Source of the DNA: UBA1660 sp964462035
GTDB lineage: Bacteria > Myxococcota_A > Polyangia > Polyangiales > Houyiibacteriaceae
Direction of reading: 5' to 3'
Length of the DNA: 64,000 nt
NCBI GenBank assembly: GCA_964462035.1
Contig: CAYXAP010000025.1
Coordinates: 1 to 64,000 of the forward strand
Numbering within the stretch: the first letter of the stretch is position 1; each line of letters starts with the position of its first letter. Positions 17,158-26,058 of the stretch are shown here, piece by piece. Position numbers and translations under genes: made by a program. The notes under the pieces were generated by a model. The model was not told the DNA's origin and searched no databases. It saw only the letters and a program-made list of their open reading frames with translations.

Positions 17158-18795
17158 CTATCGACGGGTCACGCGGAAGAGCGTGGCGTGCAAGTGCTCG
17201 CTGACCGATGTGATGGTGACGCCGGCGCTCTCCTCGAGCTCGGCCCGGAAGCGCGGCGACACGTCGAGGAGGAAGATCGGTCCGTCGTAGTCGGCGAGAA
17301 CGTAGCTCTCGACCGTGGGGAGCAGCTGCACGCGAACGTCGTTCGAGAGCATGCCGCTCAGGGTGAGGATCGTTCCGGGGTGGTGCCGCTCGTGGTCGAC
17401 CACGAGGAGCGCGTTCGGGTGCGGCTCGAGCGCGCGCACGATGTCGGGGAGCGGACGGCTGATTCCCTTGGTCCACGGCACCGTGGCTCGGGCGGCGCGG
17501 ATGGCGCCGAACACGCCGACCATCAGCAGGGCTGCGAACGCGAACCATCGAACGCGCCGGTCGGCGCGTGACATCGAGTCGACCTCCGTCGGCACCATGG
17601 CTGCCGCGGCGAGTTGCAAGCCGAGCAGACTCGGGATGAGGTAGCGGGTGGAGAGCGAACGGATGCCGCCTCCGACGAGGTCGGGCACCAGGTAGAAGAA
17701 GAGCGGTGTGACGAAGAGGGCGACGACCAGCACGAGCGCATCCGGCCGTCGGCGCAACGAGACGAGACCTGCGACCACGACGGTGAGGACGAGGCATCCG
17801 ACGACCGCGACGCCGGCGGTGATCTGGTCGGCGCCGAGCTCGACGAAGGGTCGGGTCAGGTTGAGACCGAACGTCTCGACTACCTCGCTTCGCGGGATCG
17901 CGATGTCGCGGGACCAGGCCATCGACGCCTGAAAGGCCTCCCAATGCTCGAGCAGGAGCAGCGCCCACGGAAGGAAGAGCACGGCCCCGAGAGTCCACGC
18001 ACCGACGGCACGAACCACCGAGCGGCGCGCCGTGGCATCGGTCCGCACGCGAGGCAGGTCGCGCGCGCCGACGAAGAGCGCGTGCGAGACGGCGACCGTG
18101 AGCATGGCGAAAGAGGTGTAGAAGCCGAGCACCAGCAGGAGCGCATAGAGGAACCAGCTGCCGACACTGCCGAGACGCCGAGCTCGAAGCAGGGCGGCGG
18201 ACGAGGCGAGCACGAACGCCGTCCAAAGCGCGTACTCGCGGGCCTCCTGGGCGTAGAAGACGTGGAAGGGAGAGACGGCGAAAAGGGCCACTGCCGCGAG
18301 CACGCGTGGCCAGAGCGCCGACTCCAACCGCCGAGAACCGTCCGCCGAGCGCCGAGCCCCGAACACCTCGCGCGCGCACCATCCCATGGCACCGAGCGCC
18401 AGGAGCGAACACAGCCACGAGAGCCAGCGCAGCTTCTTCGCTGCCCGGGTGACGTCCGGCGCCGTGACCACCGACCCGAACGCCCGGGCAGCCGCGTAGT
18501 AGAGCGGCGGGTGCTGCGGCTCGTCGCGCGCGAGTCCGACCGCCGTGTCCACCACGGTGCGTTCGGGGTCGAGCACCCGAGCCTCTCGCAGCTCCTCGAT
18601 CGGCCGCACCTCCCCGTCGAAGAGCGGCAGCCAGTCGCTCGCACCGTGACCGGCCGCGAAGACCTGCGTGAAGACCTCGTCGTGCCAGACCAGCGCGCCC
18701 TCGAGCTCGTGCGCGCGCAACGCCGCCCCGAACGCGAAGCAAGCGACGAGCCCGAGCATGAAGGTCGACCGAGACACGGAGCCCGGCTCTACCAC
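17158..18795 (-). CDS. GT-C (family 39-like) membrane glycosyltransferase
   Basis: An integral membrane enzyme of 545 residues with about ten hydrophobic helices. The first periplasmic loop holds the acidic motif VWHDEVFTQVF after helix 1, and DEPQHPPLYYAAARAFG follows, both typical of dolichyl/polyprenyl-phosphate-mannose-type (PMT_2) transferases. The C-terminal part (about 440-545) is soluble and may recognise acceptor. The family moves a sugar from a lipid-phosphate donor to protein or glycan outside the cytoplasm. GTG at 18795 is the start used; a GTG at 18777 and ATG at 18759 are also in frame. It follows the propeller-hydrolase gene by six bases, so they share a transcript. Confidence 0.85.
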   Translation of the reverse strand: MVEPGSVSRSTFMLGLVACFAFGAALRAHELEGALVWHDEVFTQVFAAGHGASDWLPLFDGEVRPIEELREARVLDPERTVVDTAVGLARDEPQHPPLYYAAARAFGSVVTAPDVTRAAKKLRWLSWLCSLLALGAMGWCAREVFGARRSADGSRRLESALWPRVLAAVALFAVSPFHVFYAQEAREYALWTAFVLASSAALLRARRLGSVGSWFLYALLLVLGFYTSFAMLTVAVSHALFVGARDLPRVRTDATARRSVVRAVGAWTLGAVLFLPWALLLLEHWEAFQASMAWSRDIAIPRSEVVETFGLNLTRPFVELGADQITAGVAVVGCLVLTVVVAGLVSLRRRPDALVLVVALFVTPLFFYLVPDLVGGGIRSLSTRYLIPSLLGLQLAAAAMVPTEVDSMSRADRRVRWFAFAALLMVGVFGAIRAARATVPWTKGISRPLPDIVRALEPHPNALLVVDHERHHPGTILTLSGMLSNDVRVQLLPTVESYVLADYDGPIFLLDVSPRFRAELEESAGVTITSVSEHLHATLFRVTRR

Positions 18796-18801
18796 GAGCG
18801 C

Positions 18802-21339
18802 TCAGCGGATGTGCAACGCCCAGTCGCGTCCGTCCGGCGGCGTGAAGGTCGGACCGTCTCCGGCGTCGCTCGTGGCGCCGTTGCGGGGGTCGAAGAAGAC
18901 GGCATCCACGGCCCCGGCGAGGCCGCTCACCATCACCGCGCCGCCCCCCTCGAGGTAGACGATCCGCTCGTCCGCGCGCCCGAAACACCAGCGCGCCGGC
19001 GTCACGGTCGCATCGCACGGCGTCATTCCGGCCAGGTCGATCGAGCGTTCACGCACGAGTCGACCGGGCAACGCGACGTAGCGCATGCCGAGGGTGGTGT
19101 TCATGTTCCGGAGCACGCTGGCCTGGAAGAGCTCGTTGTTGAACACGTCGAGGTGGGCGCCTGCGGTGATCGCGGCCCAGGCCTTGCGCCGAATCAGGTC
19201 GGCGTCCGGCTCGCCGGGGCAGCAGTCGTTGTCGCTGATGAGCGGCAGCTCCCAGGCGAATTGTTCGCTCACGAGCTCCGCGCGAAACGCATCGACGCTC
19301 TGCGCGCTCGTGGGTGCCGGGGTCCGGTGGCCGGCGACGGTGCGGTGTTCCGGCAGGTCCACCGGCATCACCAGATGGCGTGGATGGCCCTGGGCGTCTT
19401 CCTCAGCGTGGATCGCCGCGGCGAGCATCGCGTGGAAGGGGTGCGTCGCCGAAGCGACCGGATCCTCGTAGGGGATCGGCCGCGGCTCGTTGCAGGTCTC
19501 CCAGATGATGTTCTCGCGGTCACCGACCCGCCGAACCACCTCGCGCGCGAACTGCCGGTTCCGTGCGAAGACCTCGCCGCTGGTGTCGAACCAGGCGGCC
19601 TCCGAGTCGAACGAGACCCCGTTGATGTTGTTGGCCGCGGCGAAGTAGTCGTAGTCTTGAAAGTCGAAGCTCCGGCCGAAGCCGGCGTGCCAGCAATCGA
19701 GGGTCATCACCTGCACCACGATCCCGCGCGCGCCGGCGTAGTCGATCGCATGCTCGATCTCGGTGAAGTAGGCCTCGTTCCACGTGTCGAGATCGACGCG
19801 CGGCTCACCGTCGATCGCAGTCCCCGGTCCGGTCCGCGCGTAGGGGGTGAGCACGTGGCGGTCCCATTGCTGCTCGATCGGACCGGAGCCCTTGGGCAGC
19901 GCGCCCCAGTTGATCCAGACGCGAAAGAGATCGATGCCCTCCGAAGCGAGCCGTTCGATCAGCTCCTCGTTGTAGACGCGCCACTCGTTGGCATAGCTGC
20001 TGCCGGTCATGTTGAGCGCGGCGCCCGGGTAGTAACCGGTCGGGTACCAGGGCTGCCCCGAGCGAACGAAGCGGCGCCCATCGCGCGGGTCGATCTGGGG
20101 CACTGCGCTCGCGGCCGGGCCCATGTCACCGCCGTCGGTCACGATCCCCGCGTCGGCGACGCCGCCGTCCGGCGCATCCGGAGGCGCGGTCCACTCGCCA
20201 ATCAGCGATCCCTCGCATCCGCCCTCCGTGGCGCGACACTGCGCGACGATCGAGCGCCCATCGCCGATGAGTCCGCTGAACCAGAAGCGCGCGCTCTCGG
20301 CCTCCACCGCGACGCCGTTCAGCAGGTTGGTCTCGGCCGCCTCGAGGAGCGCCCCCGGTTGCTCGCCCTCCGCGAAGTCGAGCGGCAACTCTCCGATCAC
20401 TCCCTGGGCGCTGTCGAAGCCCGGGTCCCCTTCCCAGCCGACCGCACCCACGAAGAGCAGCGTCTCGCCGCGGAGCGCCACGTCGAGCACGGCGTCGACG
20501 CCATCGCTCGGGTCGAAGCGCGTCGCCGCTTCCACCGCCCCGCTCGCGAGGTCGTAGCGAACCACGAAGCCCTGCCCCACTCCCACGCCTTCGACCATGA
20601 ATCCGCTCAGCCACGCGGTGCCACCGCGAACACGCAACGCGGAGATGCGCGCGGCCGTGGTGCCGGCGTCCCAGCCATCGCTCGCGATGGGTGCGCAGCC
20701 GCAGTCGCGACACTCGCTCAACGTGAGCACGCGGACCTCGGTTCCGTCGACCAGGCCGACCCGGACGTGGTCTCCCTCGGCCGTCACCGCTCGGGCGCTG
20801 TCGCCCTCGAGCGCGATCGGACAGGCGGCGCCATCGGTACCCACTCGGACCACCGCCGCGGTCGTTGCTCCCCCCACCACCACTTCTGCCGCGGCCCAGA
20901 GCGATCCGTCGGCCGCGAGCGCCACGTCGAAGAGGGTCTCGCTGGCGTCCGCGTCACCGAGCGCGCTCGCGTACGCGAGCGCGTCGTCACCGTCGATCCG
21001 CGCGAGCAGCCCATCGCCCTGCGACGCACCCACCGCGTAGACCGAGTCGCCGACCGCCGCAGCCCCCGAGAGCGTCGCTGCGCTCGCGCCATCGGGAGCC
21101 AGCGTGGTCTCCCCCCGGAGCTCGCCGGCGCAAGCGTCGATGGCTCCGACGTATCCGAGCTCGTCCTTCCGACCGATGGCGTAGAGCGTGTTCCGGTTCG
21201 GGCTGGCCGCGAGCCCCTCGATGGCGCCATCGAGCTCGAGTCGCCACTGCGAGCCGCAGCGCTCGTCCGGTGCCTCGGCGTCGTCGCCACAGCCGATCGC
21301 GATCACCGCGACCAGCGCCGCCGAAGCCCTCAACGACAT
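18802..21339 (-). CDS. Lipoprotein with propeller-like region and clan GH-A-like hydrolase domain
   Basis: An 845-residue lipoprotein (MSLRASAALVAVIAIGC). Residues about 30-380 are repeated short strands (LYAIGRKDE, VYAVGASQG, LWAAAEVVV, AWLSGF), a propeller-like region with a CRDCGC cluster. An Asp/Gly-rich linker (about 385-412) leads to a C-terminal TIM-barrel glycoside hydrolase-like domain: FVRSGQPWYPTGYYPG, FRVWINWGALPKG, and IIWETCNEPRPIP, whose Asn617-Glu618 pair matches the acid/base position of clan GH-A enzymes. The nucleophile glutamate is not identified with certainty. It likely acts on a polysaccharide at the cell surface. Its start overlaps the preceding gene by ten bases; the frame upstream of 21339 is a shadow. 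Confidence 0.8.
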   Translation of the reverse strand: MSLRASAALVAVIAIGCGDDAEAPDERCGSQWRLELDGAIEGLAASPNRNTLYAIGRKDELGYVGAIDACAGELRGETTLAPDGASAATLSGAAAVGDSVYAVGASQGDGLLARIDGDDALAYASALGDADASETLFDVALAADGSLWAAAEVVVGGATTAAVVRVGTDGAACPIALEGDSARAVTAEGDHVRVGLVDGTEVRVLTLSECRDCGCAPIASDGWDAGTTAARISALRVRGGTAWLSGFMVEGVGVGQGFVVRYDLASGAVEAATRFDPSDGVDAVLDVALRGETLLFVGAVGWEGDPGFDSAQGVIGELPLDFAEGEQPGALLEAAETNLLNGVAVEAESARFWFSGLIGDGRSIVAQCRATEGGCEGSLIGEWTAPPDAPDGGVADAGIVTDGGDMGPAASAVPQIDPRDGRRFVRSGQPWYPTGYYPGAALNMTGSSYANEWRVYNEELIERLASEGIDLFRVWINWGALPKGSGPIEQQWDRHVLTPYARTGPGTAIDGEPRVDLDTWNEAYFTEIEHAIDYAGARGIVVQVMTLDCWHAGFGRSFDFQDYDYFAAANNINGVSFDSEAAWFDTSGEVFARNRQFAREVVRRVGDRENIIWETCNEPRPIPYEDPVASATHPFHAMLAAAIHAEEDAQGHPRHLVMPVDLPEHRTVAGHRTPAPTSAQSVDAFRAELVSEQFAWELPLISDNDCCPGEPDADLIRRKAWAAITAGAHLDVFNNELFQASVLRNMNTTLGMRYVALPGRLVRERSIDLAGMTPCDATVTPARWCFGRADERIVYLEGGGAVMVSGLAGAVDAVFFDPRNGATSDAGDGPTFTPPDGRDWALHIR

Positions 21340-22187
21340 GCAGTGTACCGGAGGTTTCGGTAGGTCCACCCGACCGAGGGGATGTGGCAGCAGGTGTCGC
21401 CCTCGCCACCGCCCGGCGCGTAGCACTCGAGGAAGAGCTCGAGGCTGGTCACCAGGAAGAAGTCGCCAGCGGCGGTCGAGCGGATCTCCATGTCCGGGTC
21501 CATCGTCCCCGTCCGCATCACCGACCCGATCTCGACGTCGACGCTTCGGTCCGTCGCGTCCATGTGCATCCGGATCGGCGTGCTCACGCCCAGCTCGAGC
21601 GGGCTGTTGGGTCGCGAGCCGAGCACCGAGTACTCCTCGGCGCCAGAGCAGCCGCTCGAGACGATGGTCTCGCTGTAGTAGGTGTTGACCCAGAGGTCGT
21701 CGTTGTCCGGCCCACGCGCCGTCATGCTGATCAGGTTTCCGCCTTTGCAGAAGCGGCTGCCGCGCCGGACGTCGAGCAGCACCTGGAAGGGCGACATCCA
21801 TCGGCTCGACGCTGGGTTCCAGCAGTCGGGCTGCCACTGGCCGGGCTCGACCTCGAGCTCCACGGTCAGCGTCCGATAGGTCACGCCGACCTCGAGCGGC
21901 AGCCGCACCTGACGGGAGGGGTCGGCCGCCGATGCGGTGAACTCGGACCAGGGCGCGGTCCCGCTGATGCACTCGGGGTCGCCCGGACCCATGTCCACGG
22001 GCGGCGTGAAAGCGTCCGTTCCCGGGCCGCCGTCCCGCGAATCGTCTCCGCCGTCCAGGGCGGCGGCATCGGCACGCCAGGTCGGCGGCGGAATCCCAGG
22101 CCCAGCATCCGGCTCCGCTCCGTCGCCGCTCGCCGAGGGCGAGCAAGCGGCGAGCATCAGCAGGATCGAGAGGGACGGACGGTGCAC
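21330..22187 (-). CDS. Beta-rich lipoprotein of unknown family
   Basis: A 285-residue lipoprotein starting at a GTG (VHRPSLSILLMLAAC), followed by an Asp/Ala/Gly linker (DAGPGIPPP, DGGDDSRDGGPGTDAF) and a domain rich in alternating strands and cysteines: TYRTLTVELEVEPGQWQPDCWNP, RFCKGGNLISMTARGPDNDDLW, YYSETIVSSGCSG, ending CCHIPSVGWTYRNLRYTAC. It has the look of a carbohydrate-binding or lyase-like beta sandwich, but I cannot name the family. It is the first gene of the operon containing the GH-A-like and GT-C genes, with a ten-base overlap to the next gene. Confidence 0.7.
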   Translation of the reverse strand: MHRPSLSILLMLAACSPSASGDGAEPDAGPGIPPPTWRADAAALDGGDDSRDGGPGTDAFTPPVDMGPGDPECISGTAPWSEFTASAADPSRQVRLPLEVGVTYRTLTVELEVEPGQWQPDCWNPASSRWMSPFQVLLDVRRGSRFCKGGNLISMTARGPDNDDLWVNTYYSETIVSSGCSGAEEYSVLGSRPNSPLELGVSTPIRMHMDATDRSVDVEIGSVMRTGTMDPDMEIRSTAAGDFFLVTSLELFLECYAPGGGEGDTCCHIPSVGWTYRNLRYTACR

Positions 22188-22233
22188 GGCGACTCCAGTC
22201 CGAGCAGCGTACCCGCCGAGGCGCAAGCCGCGC

Positions 22234-22255
22234 TTACAGCAGGGCCCTTACAGCA
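22234..22255 (-). promoter_or_regulatory. Paired TTACAGCA direct repeats upstream of the polysaccharide operon
   Basis: TTACAGCA occurs at 22234-22241 and 22248-22255, 14 bases apart. On the coding (minus) strand this reads TGCTGTAA twice, 47 to 69 bases before the GTG at 22187. The GTAA element resembles the -35 box of some ECF-sigma promoters; it may equally be an activator site. Confidence 0.35.
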
Positions 22256-22289
22256 CCCGCCGCGAATGCGCTGAACGATGATCGACGGC

Positions 22290-25200
22290 CTACTCGGCGC
22301 TGCTGGGGTGCGCGCCCGGCGACGTTCGCTCGGCCCGACGGTAGCCGTCGGCGTGTAGGATCCAGGTGCCCGGTCGGGGCACGGGCAGGTCATCGAGCCG
22401 CGACTTGATCGGCCGGTAACCGTCGGTGAGCGGGATCGCCTCGAGGTCCACCTGGCGCACGGCGAAGGGCCACGCAGCCCTCGGCAGGTCGGCCAGTGCT
22501 TCTTCGAGCGCTGCCGGATCGAGGGTCCGGTCGCCGACCATCGCGACGTAGGCCACGGGCTGGTGCTCGTCCTCGCCCTCCATGCGACCCATGAAGGTCA
22601 CCGGGAGCGCGACGCCATCGATGGCGTCGAGGGCGTCCTCGATCTGCCGCACCGAAGTCAGCACGCCATCCGCCAGGAAGACCTCCGAGAGGCGACCGAC
22701 GAAGCTGTGGTCGCCGTCGGCGTCGCGCCGGAGCACGTCGCGACTGAGGAAGTAGCGTGCCCCGTCACCGAAGGGATCGTCGAGGAGTCGGTCGCGATCG
22801 TCGAAGGGCATCGACTCGTCGAGGCGAGCCACGAGCACGCCCGCTTCACCGAGCCCCGCCGGGACCAGGTGACCGTCGACGTCACGCTCGGGCTCCCCGT
22901 GCTCGAAGTCCCAGCGGACGAGCGCCATCTCCGCGCTGCCAGGCAGTGGCCGACCGACGGAGCCGACCTTCTCACCGGAGGCGTTGGCCATGATCGCGTT
23001 GACCTCGGTCGACGCGTAGAACTCGAGCACGCCCACCTCGAAGCGCGAGCGCAGCTCTCGCCAGACCCGTGGGCGCATGCCGCTGCCCGCGAAGAGACGG
23101 ACCGGATTGGTCGCGTCGCGCGGCGAGAAAGGCGCGAGGACCAGCGAGCGGCCCATCTCGCCGGCGTAGAAGATCACGGTCGCGCCGTAGCGGCGGACCT
23201 CTGCCCAGAAGGGATCCATCGCGTCGTCGAGGTGCGCGGGAAAGCCACCGGCGCCGGTCCCCACGTTCTCGGCCAGCGCCAGGCGAGCGCCGCCCACGAG
23301 GGCACCGCCCACCGTGACGAGGATGCCCGCGGCGTGGTGGAGTGGCAGCGCGGCGTAGACGGTGTCGTCCGGTGAGAGCGTGCACGCCGCTGCCGCGCCG
23401 AGCGCCGAGAACGCCCAGCGGCCGTTCGTCACCTGTGCGGTGCGGAGGTCGCCCTCGGTGCCGCGAGCCGGGGTGAAGAGGACCATGGCCAGGTCACGGG
23501 CCACGCCGGCGTTCAGCTGGAGGTCGGCGGGGAGGTCGACTCCATCGGGGTCGATCGCCTCCATGTCGACGACTCCGTCGATGGAGAGCTGGCGCTCCGG
23601 ACCTCCACCGAGCACGAGCACCTTCATCTTCGCCACGGTGCGCGCCGCGGCGGCGCGCTCGGGGTCGGTGATCAGCGCGGTGGCCTCGCCCATCTGGAGC
23701 GCTCGCCGGAGCTCGCGGACGGAAGCGTCGGGGCGGATCAGCAGCGCCACCGCGCCGAGCCGATTGAGCGCCGCGACGGCCGAGAGATAGGAAGGCCGCT
23801 GGCCCATCACCAGGGCGATGCGGTCGCCCGGGCGGACGCCCTCGGACCAGAGCCCGCGGACGATCGCATCCACGCGACCGTCGGCCTCGGCGTAGGTGAA
23901 CGCCCGGCCGTGGTGGAGAAAGAAGGTCTGGTCCGGATCGCTCTTCGCGCGGTCGCCCAGCGCCTTGGCCAGGCTCACCCGAGAGCTGGGCCGGAGCTGC
24001 TCGAGCTCGCGCAGCCGCGGCACCTGGTAGCGCAGATCCTGGAGCGCATCGCCGGCGTCCTCGAAGACGTTGCCGAGCCGGTTCCAGAGCTGGCTCAACG
24101 TGCCACCGAAGGCATCCGCGACCAGCTCGAGGTCGAAGTCGAAGTCCTCGAAGGCCACGTCCTCGGGCTCGAGGCGCTCCGGCGGTGGCTCGTCGCGGAG
24201 GAGCTGGGGCTTGGGCCCATGTTGCTCACGCCACCGAATCCACTCGATGACCGTCGGCCAGGTCTGGCTGAGCGCCTTGCTACCGACCACGAGGCCGAAG
24301 TGGCCCGCCTGCAACGAGACCTCGAAGAGCTCGGCGTCGACACCCGCGCGCTGGACCGCACGCACGGACGAGGGCTTGGCGATGTCGTCGCGCTCGCCGA
24401 CGAAGTAGAGCACCGGGCATTGGATGTCGGCGAGGGTCACCGTGCGGCCCTCGATCACGAAGCCACCGGAGAGCATCCGGTTGTGCACGATGAACTCGTC
24501 GATGAAGGTGCGCAGCGCCGGTCCGGGCCACGCGACGAAGCCTTCGCCGCCCAGGAAGCGACGACGGCTCTCGCGCTTCTCGAGCGCCTGGCGGTCGTGG
24601 AGCTTGGTCACGAAGTCGACGAGCTGGCCCGCCTCCTTGCGCACGCTCATCAGCTTGAACCCGGTCGAGGTCAGGAAGCCAGGCAGACCCTCGAGCTCGG
24701 CGAGCGGACGGTCGAGTACCTTCTGCAGCCCCTCGACCATCTGTGCGGCGACACCGTCGACGACACCGGGCACGTTGCGGTGGATGTCCACCGGGCTGCC
24801 GAAGGTGATCACCGAGGCGAGGCCCTCGCTCCGGAGGTAGGCGGCGGCCTGGTAGCAGAACATGCCGCCCTGGGAGTAGCCCGCGAGGTGCACGTCCTCG
24901 CCGGTGATCTCCCGGACGCGCCGGACGGCGTCGATGACCGCACCGACGTGGTCGTCGAGGGTGCGGTCCATGCCGCCTTCGACCTGCTCGGGCTTTCCGA
25001 AGTCGCACAGCCAGACGTCGATGCCCGAGCGCAGGAGCGCACCGACCGCGCTGATGTCCTCCGCGATGTCGTAGACCTCCGAGGTCACCATCAGCGGCGG
25101 CACCAGCAGGATGGGCCGGTCCGCGGCCGCCTGGAGCCGCTGCCCCTTGTAGCGACGGAGGCGGTAGTTCTTGTCCTGGTGTCGGATGTCGAAGGGCGCA

Positions 25201-25334
25201 CGGTAGGGTTCGGTCAGCCGACCCATCCGGGCGATCTCCAGCGCGTTCTGGGCCCCCGAGACCACCCGCTTGAGCGCTCTCTGCCAGCCGGCTCCCCGAG
25301 ACCGCTTTCGACGCTTTCCGCCGCTGTCGCTCAT
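22290..25334 (-). CDS. PhaC-like alpha/beta hydrolase fused to acyl-CoA synthetase-like domain
   Basis: A 1014-residue fusion. Residues about 40-385 resemble PHA synthase-type alpha/beta hydrolases: DWDW-region equivalent IDVWLCDFGKPEQVEGG, nucleophile elbow GYSQGG (Ser154, where true PHA synthases have Cys), and the late histidine region LQAGHFGLVVGSKAL. Residues about 460-1000 are an AMP-forming acyl-CoA synthetase-like domain with YASTE and the C-terminal lysine motif DGYRPIKSRL. The usual phosphate loop (TSGTTGxPK) is poorly kept (FTPARGTEGDL), and the TGD hinge reads SRD, so adenylation activity is uncertain. Role probably in acyl or polyester metabolism. The ATG at 25334 has no competing start. 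Confidence 0.85.
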   Translation of the reverse strand: MSDSGGKRRKRSRGAGWQRALKRVVSGAQNALEIARMGRLTEPYRAPFDIRHQDKNYRLRRYKGQRLQAAADRPILLVPPLMVTSEVYDIAEDISAVGALLRSGIDVWLCDFGKPEQVEGGMDRTLDDHVGAVIDAVRRVREITGEDVHLAGYSQGGMFCYQAAAYLRSEGLASVITFGSPVDIHRNVPGVVDGVAAQMVEGLQKVLDRPLAELEGLPGFLTSTGFKLMSVRKEAGQLVDFVTKLHDRQALEKRESRRRFLGGEGFVAWPGPALRTFIDEFIVHNRMLSGGFVIEGRTVTLADIQCPVLYFVGERDDIAKPSSVRAVQRAGVDAELFEVSLQAGHFGLVVGSKALSQTWPTVIEWIRWREQHGPKPQLLRDEPPPERLEPEDVAFEDFDFDLELVADAFGGTLSQLWNRLGNVFEDAGDALQDLRYQVPRLRELEQLRPSSRVSLAKALGDRAKSDPDQTFFLHHGRAFTYAEADGRVDAIVRGLWSEGVRPGDRIALVMGQRPSYLSAVAALNRLGAVALLIRPDASVRELRRALQMGEATALITDPERAAAARTVAKMKVLVLGGGPERQLSIDGVVDMEAIDPDGVDLPADLQLNAGVARDLAMVLFTPARGTEGDLRTAQVTNGRWAFSALGAAAACTLSPDDTVYAALPLHHAAGILVTVGGALVGGARLALAENVGTGAGGFPAHLDDAMDPFWAEVRRYGATVIFYAGEMGRSLVLAPFSPRDATNPVRLFAGSGMRPRVWRELRSRFEVGVLEFYASTEVNAIMANASGEKVGSVGRPLPGSAEMALVRWDFEHGEPERDVDGHLVPAGLGEAGVLVARLDESMPFDDRDRLLDDPFGDGARYFLSRDVLRRDADGDHSFVGRLSEVFLADGVLTSVRQIEDALDAIDGVALPVTFMGRMEGEDEHQPVAYVAMVGDRTLDPAALEEALADLPRAAWPFAVRQVDLEAIPLTDGYRPIKSRLDDLPVPRPGTWILHADGYRRAERTSPGAHPSSAE

Positions 25335-25377
25335 TGGACGACCCTAATGCGGATCGCGTGCCGAAGAAAGCACGCCG

Positions 25378-26058
25378 CTACTCGACCCCCGTAGCGAGGA
25401 CGGGGCCATCGCGGTCTTCGGGGTCCAGCACGCCGTCGCCGTTCAGGTCCCGGACCACGCGGAGCGCCGGAGCGAAGCTGGCGGCGATGGCGGCGGCGCG
25501 CTCGGGGTCGGCGGTCTCGTCGATGCGGACCACACCCCCTTCCCTGGGCGCGGCGCCGAGCGAGGCCTCCACGAAGAGGCGCTCGATGTCGAGGATGAGG
25601 TGAATGCCTTCGCCCTCCGCGAGGGTGAAGGGCTCGGTCGCGACGAGCCGCGCCTCGATGGGCGAGGCGAGCTCGACGTCGAGGGTCGCCCCGTCGATGA
25701 GCCGGCCGGTGACGGCGAGCGTGGGATCGCCGGCGAGCTCGACCCCGACCTCGCACCAGGTGCCTTCGTGGAGCGTCAGCATCAGCGGCTCGCCGCCAGC
25801 GCGGATCAGGTCGAGCACACGCGGCCCCTCCGCGATCGGCCGGGTCGTGTCGCAGCCCGTGTCCCCGACGTCCGCTCCCACCAAGGTGATGCGATCGAGC
25901 GCGAGCGCGCCGCTCTCGAGGATCGGCTCGGGGGCGATCCCCATCGGGGACTCGGTGCCGAACGCACCGTCGTCCTCGTACGGGTTGCCGGTCTCGGTAC
26001 CGACGCACGCGAGCATGGCGCACGCAGCGAGGATCGGGAGTCGCTGAAAGGAGCTCAC
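25378..26058 (-). CDS. GTETGNP-type lipoprotein paired with TIGR02147 regulator
   Basis: A 226-residue lipoprotein. The GTG at 26058 gives VSSFQRLPILAACAMLAC, after which the mature N terminus is CVGTETGNPYEDD, the GTETGNP signature seen in lipoproteins of several deltaproteobacterial and Fibrobacter genomes. The rest is beta-rich: LALDRITLVGADVG, LMLTLHEGTWCEVGVEL, TLDVELASPIEARLVATEPF, and a segment DLNGDGVLDPEDRDG that looks like a dockerin or EF-hand-type calcium loop. The start overlaps the stop of the regulator gene as GTGA (four bases), so the two are translationally coupled and probably function together. Its partner or ligand is unknown. Confidence 0.8.
   Translation of the reverse strand: MSSFQRLPILAACAMLACVGTETGNPYEDDGAFGTESPMGIAPEPILESGALALDRITLVGADVGDTGCDTTRPIAEGPRVLDLIRAGGEPLMLTLHEGTWCEVGVELAGDPTLAVTGRLIDGATLDVELASPIEARLVATEPFTLAEGEGIHLILDIERLFVEASLGAAPREGGVVRIDETADPERAAAIAASFAPALRVVRDLNGDGVLDPEDRDGPVLATGVE

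Noticed and set aside
17614..21363. A 1249-residue plus-strand open frame across the GT-C and GH-A-like genes
   Set aside because: It is antisense to two well-supported genes, is dominated by Arg/Glu/Asp/Val residues typical of high-GC shadow frames, and shows no domain.
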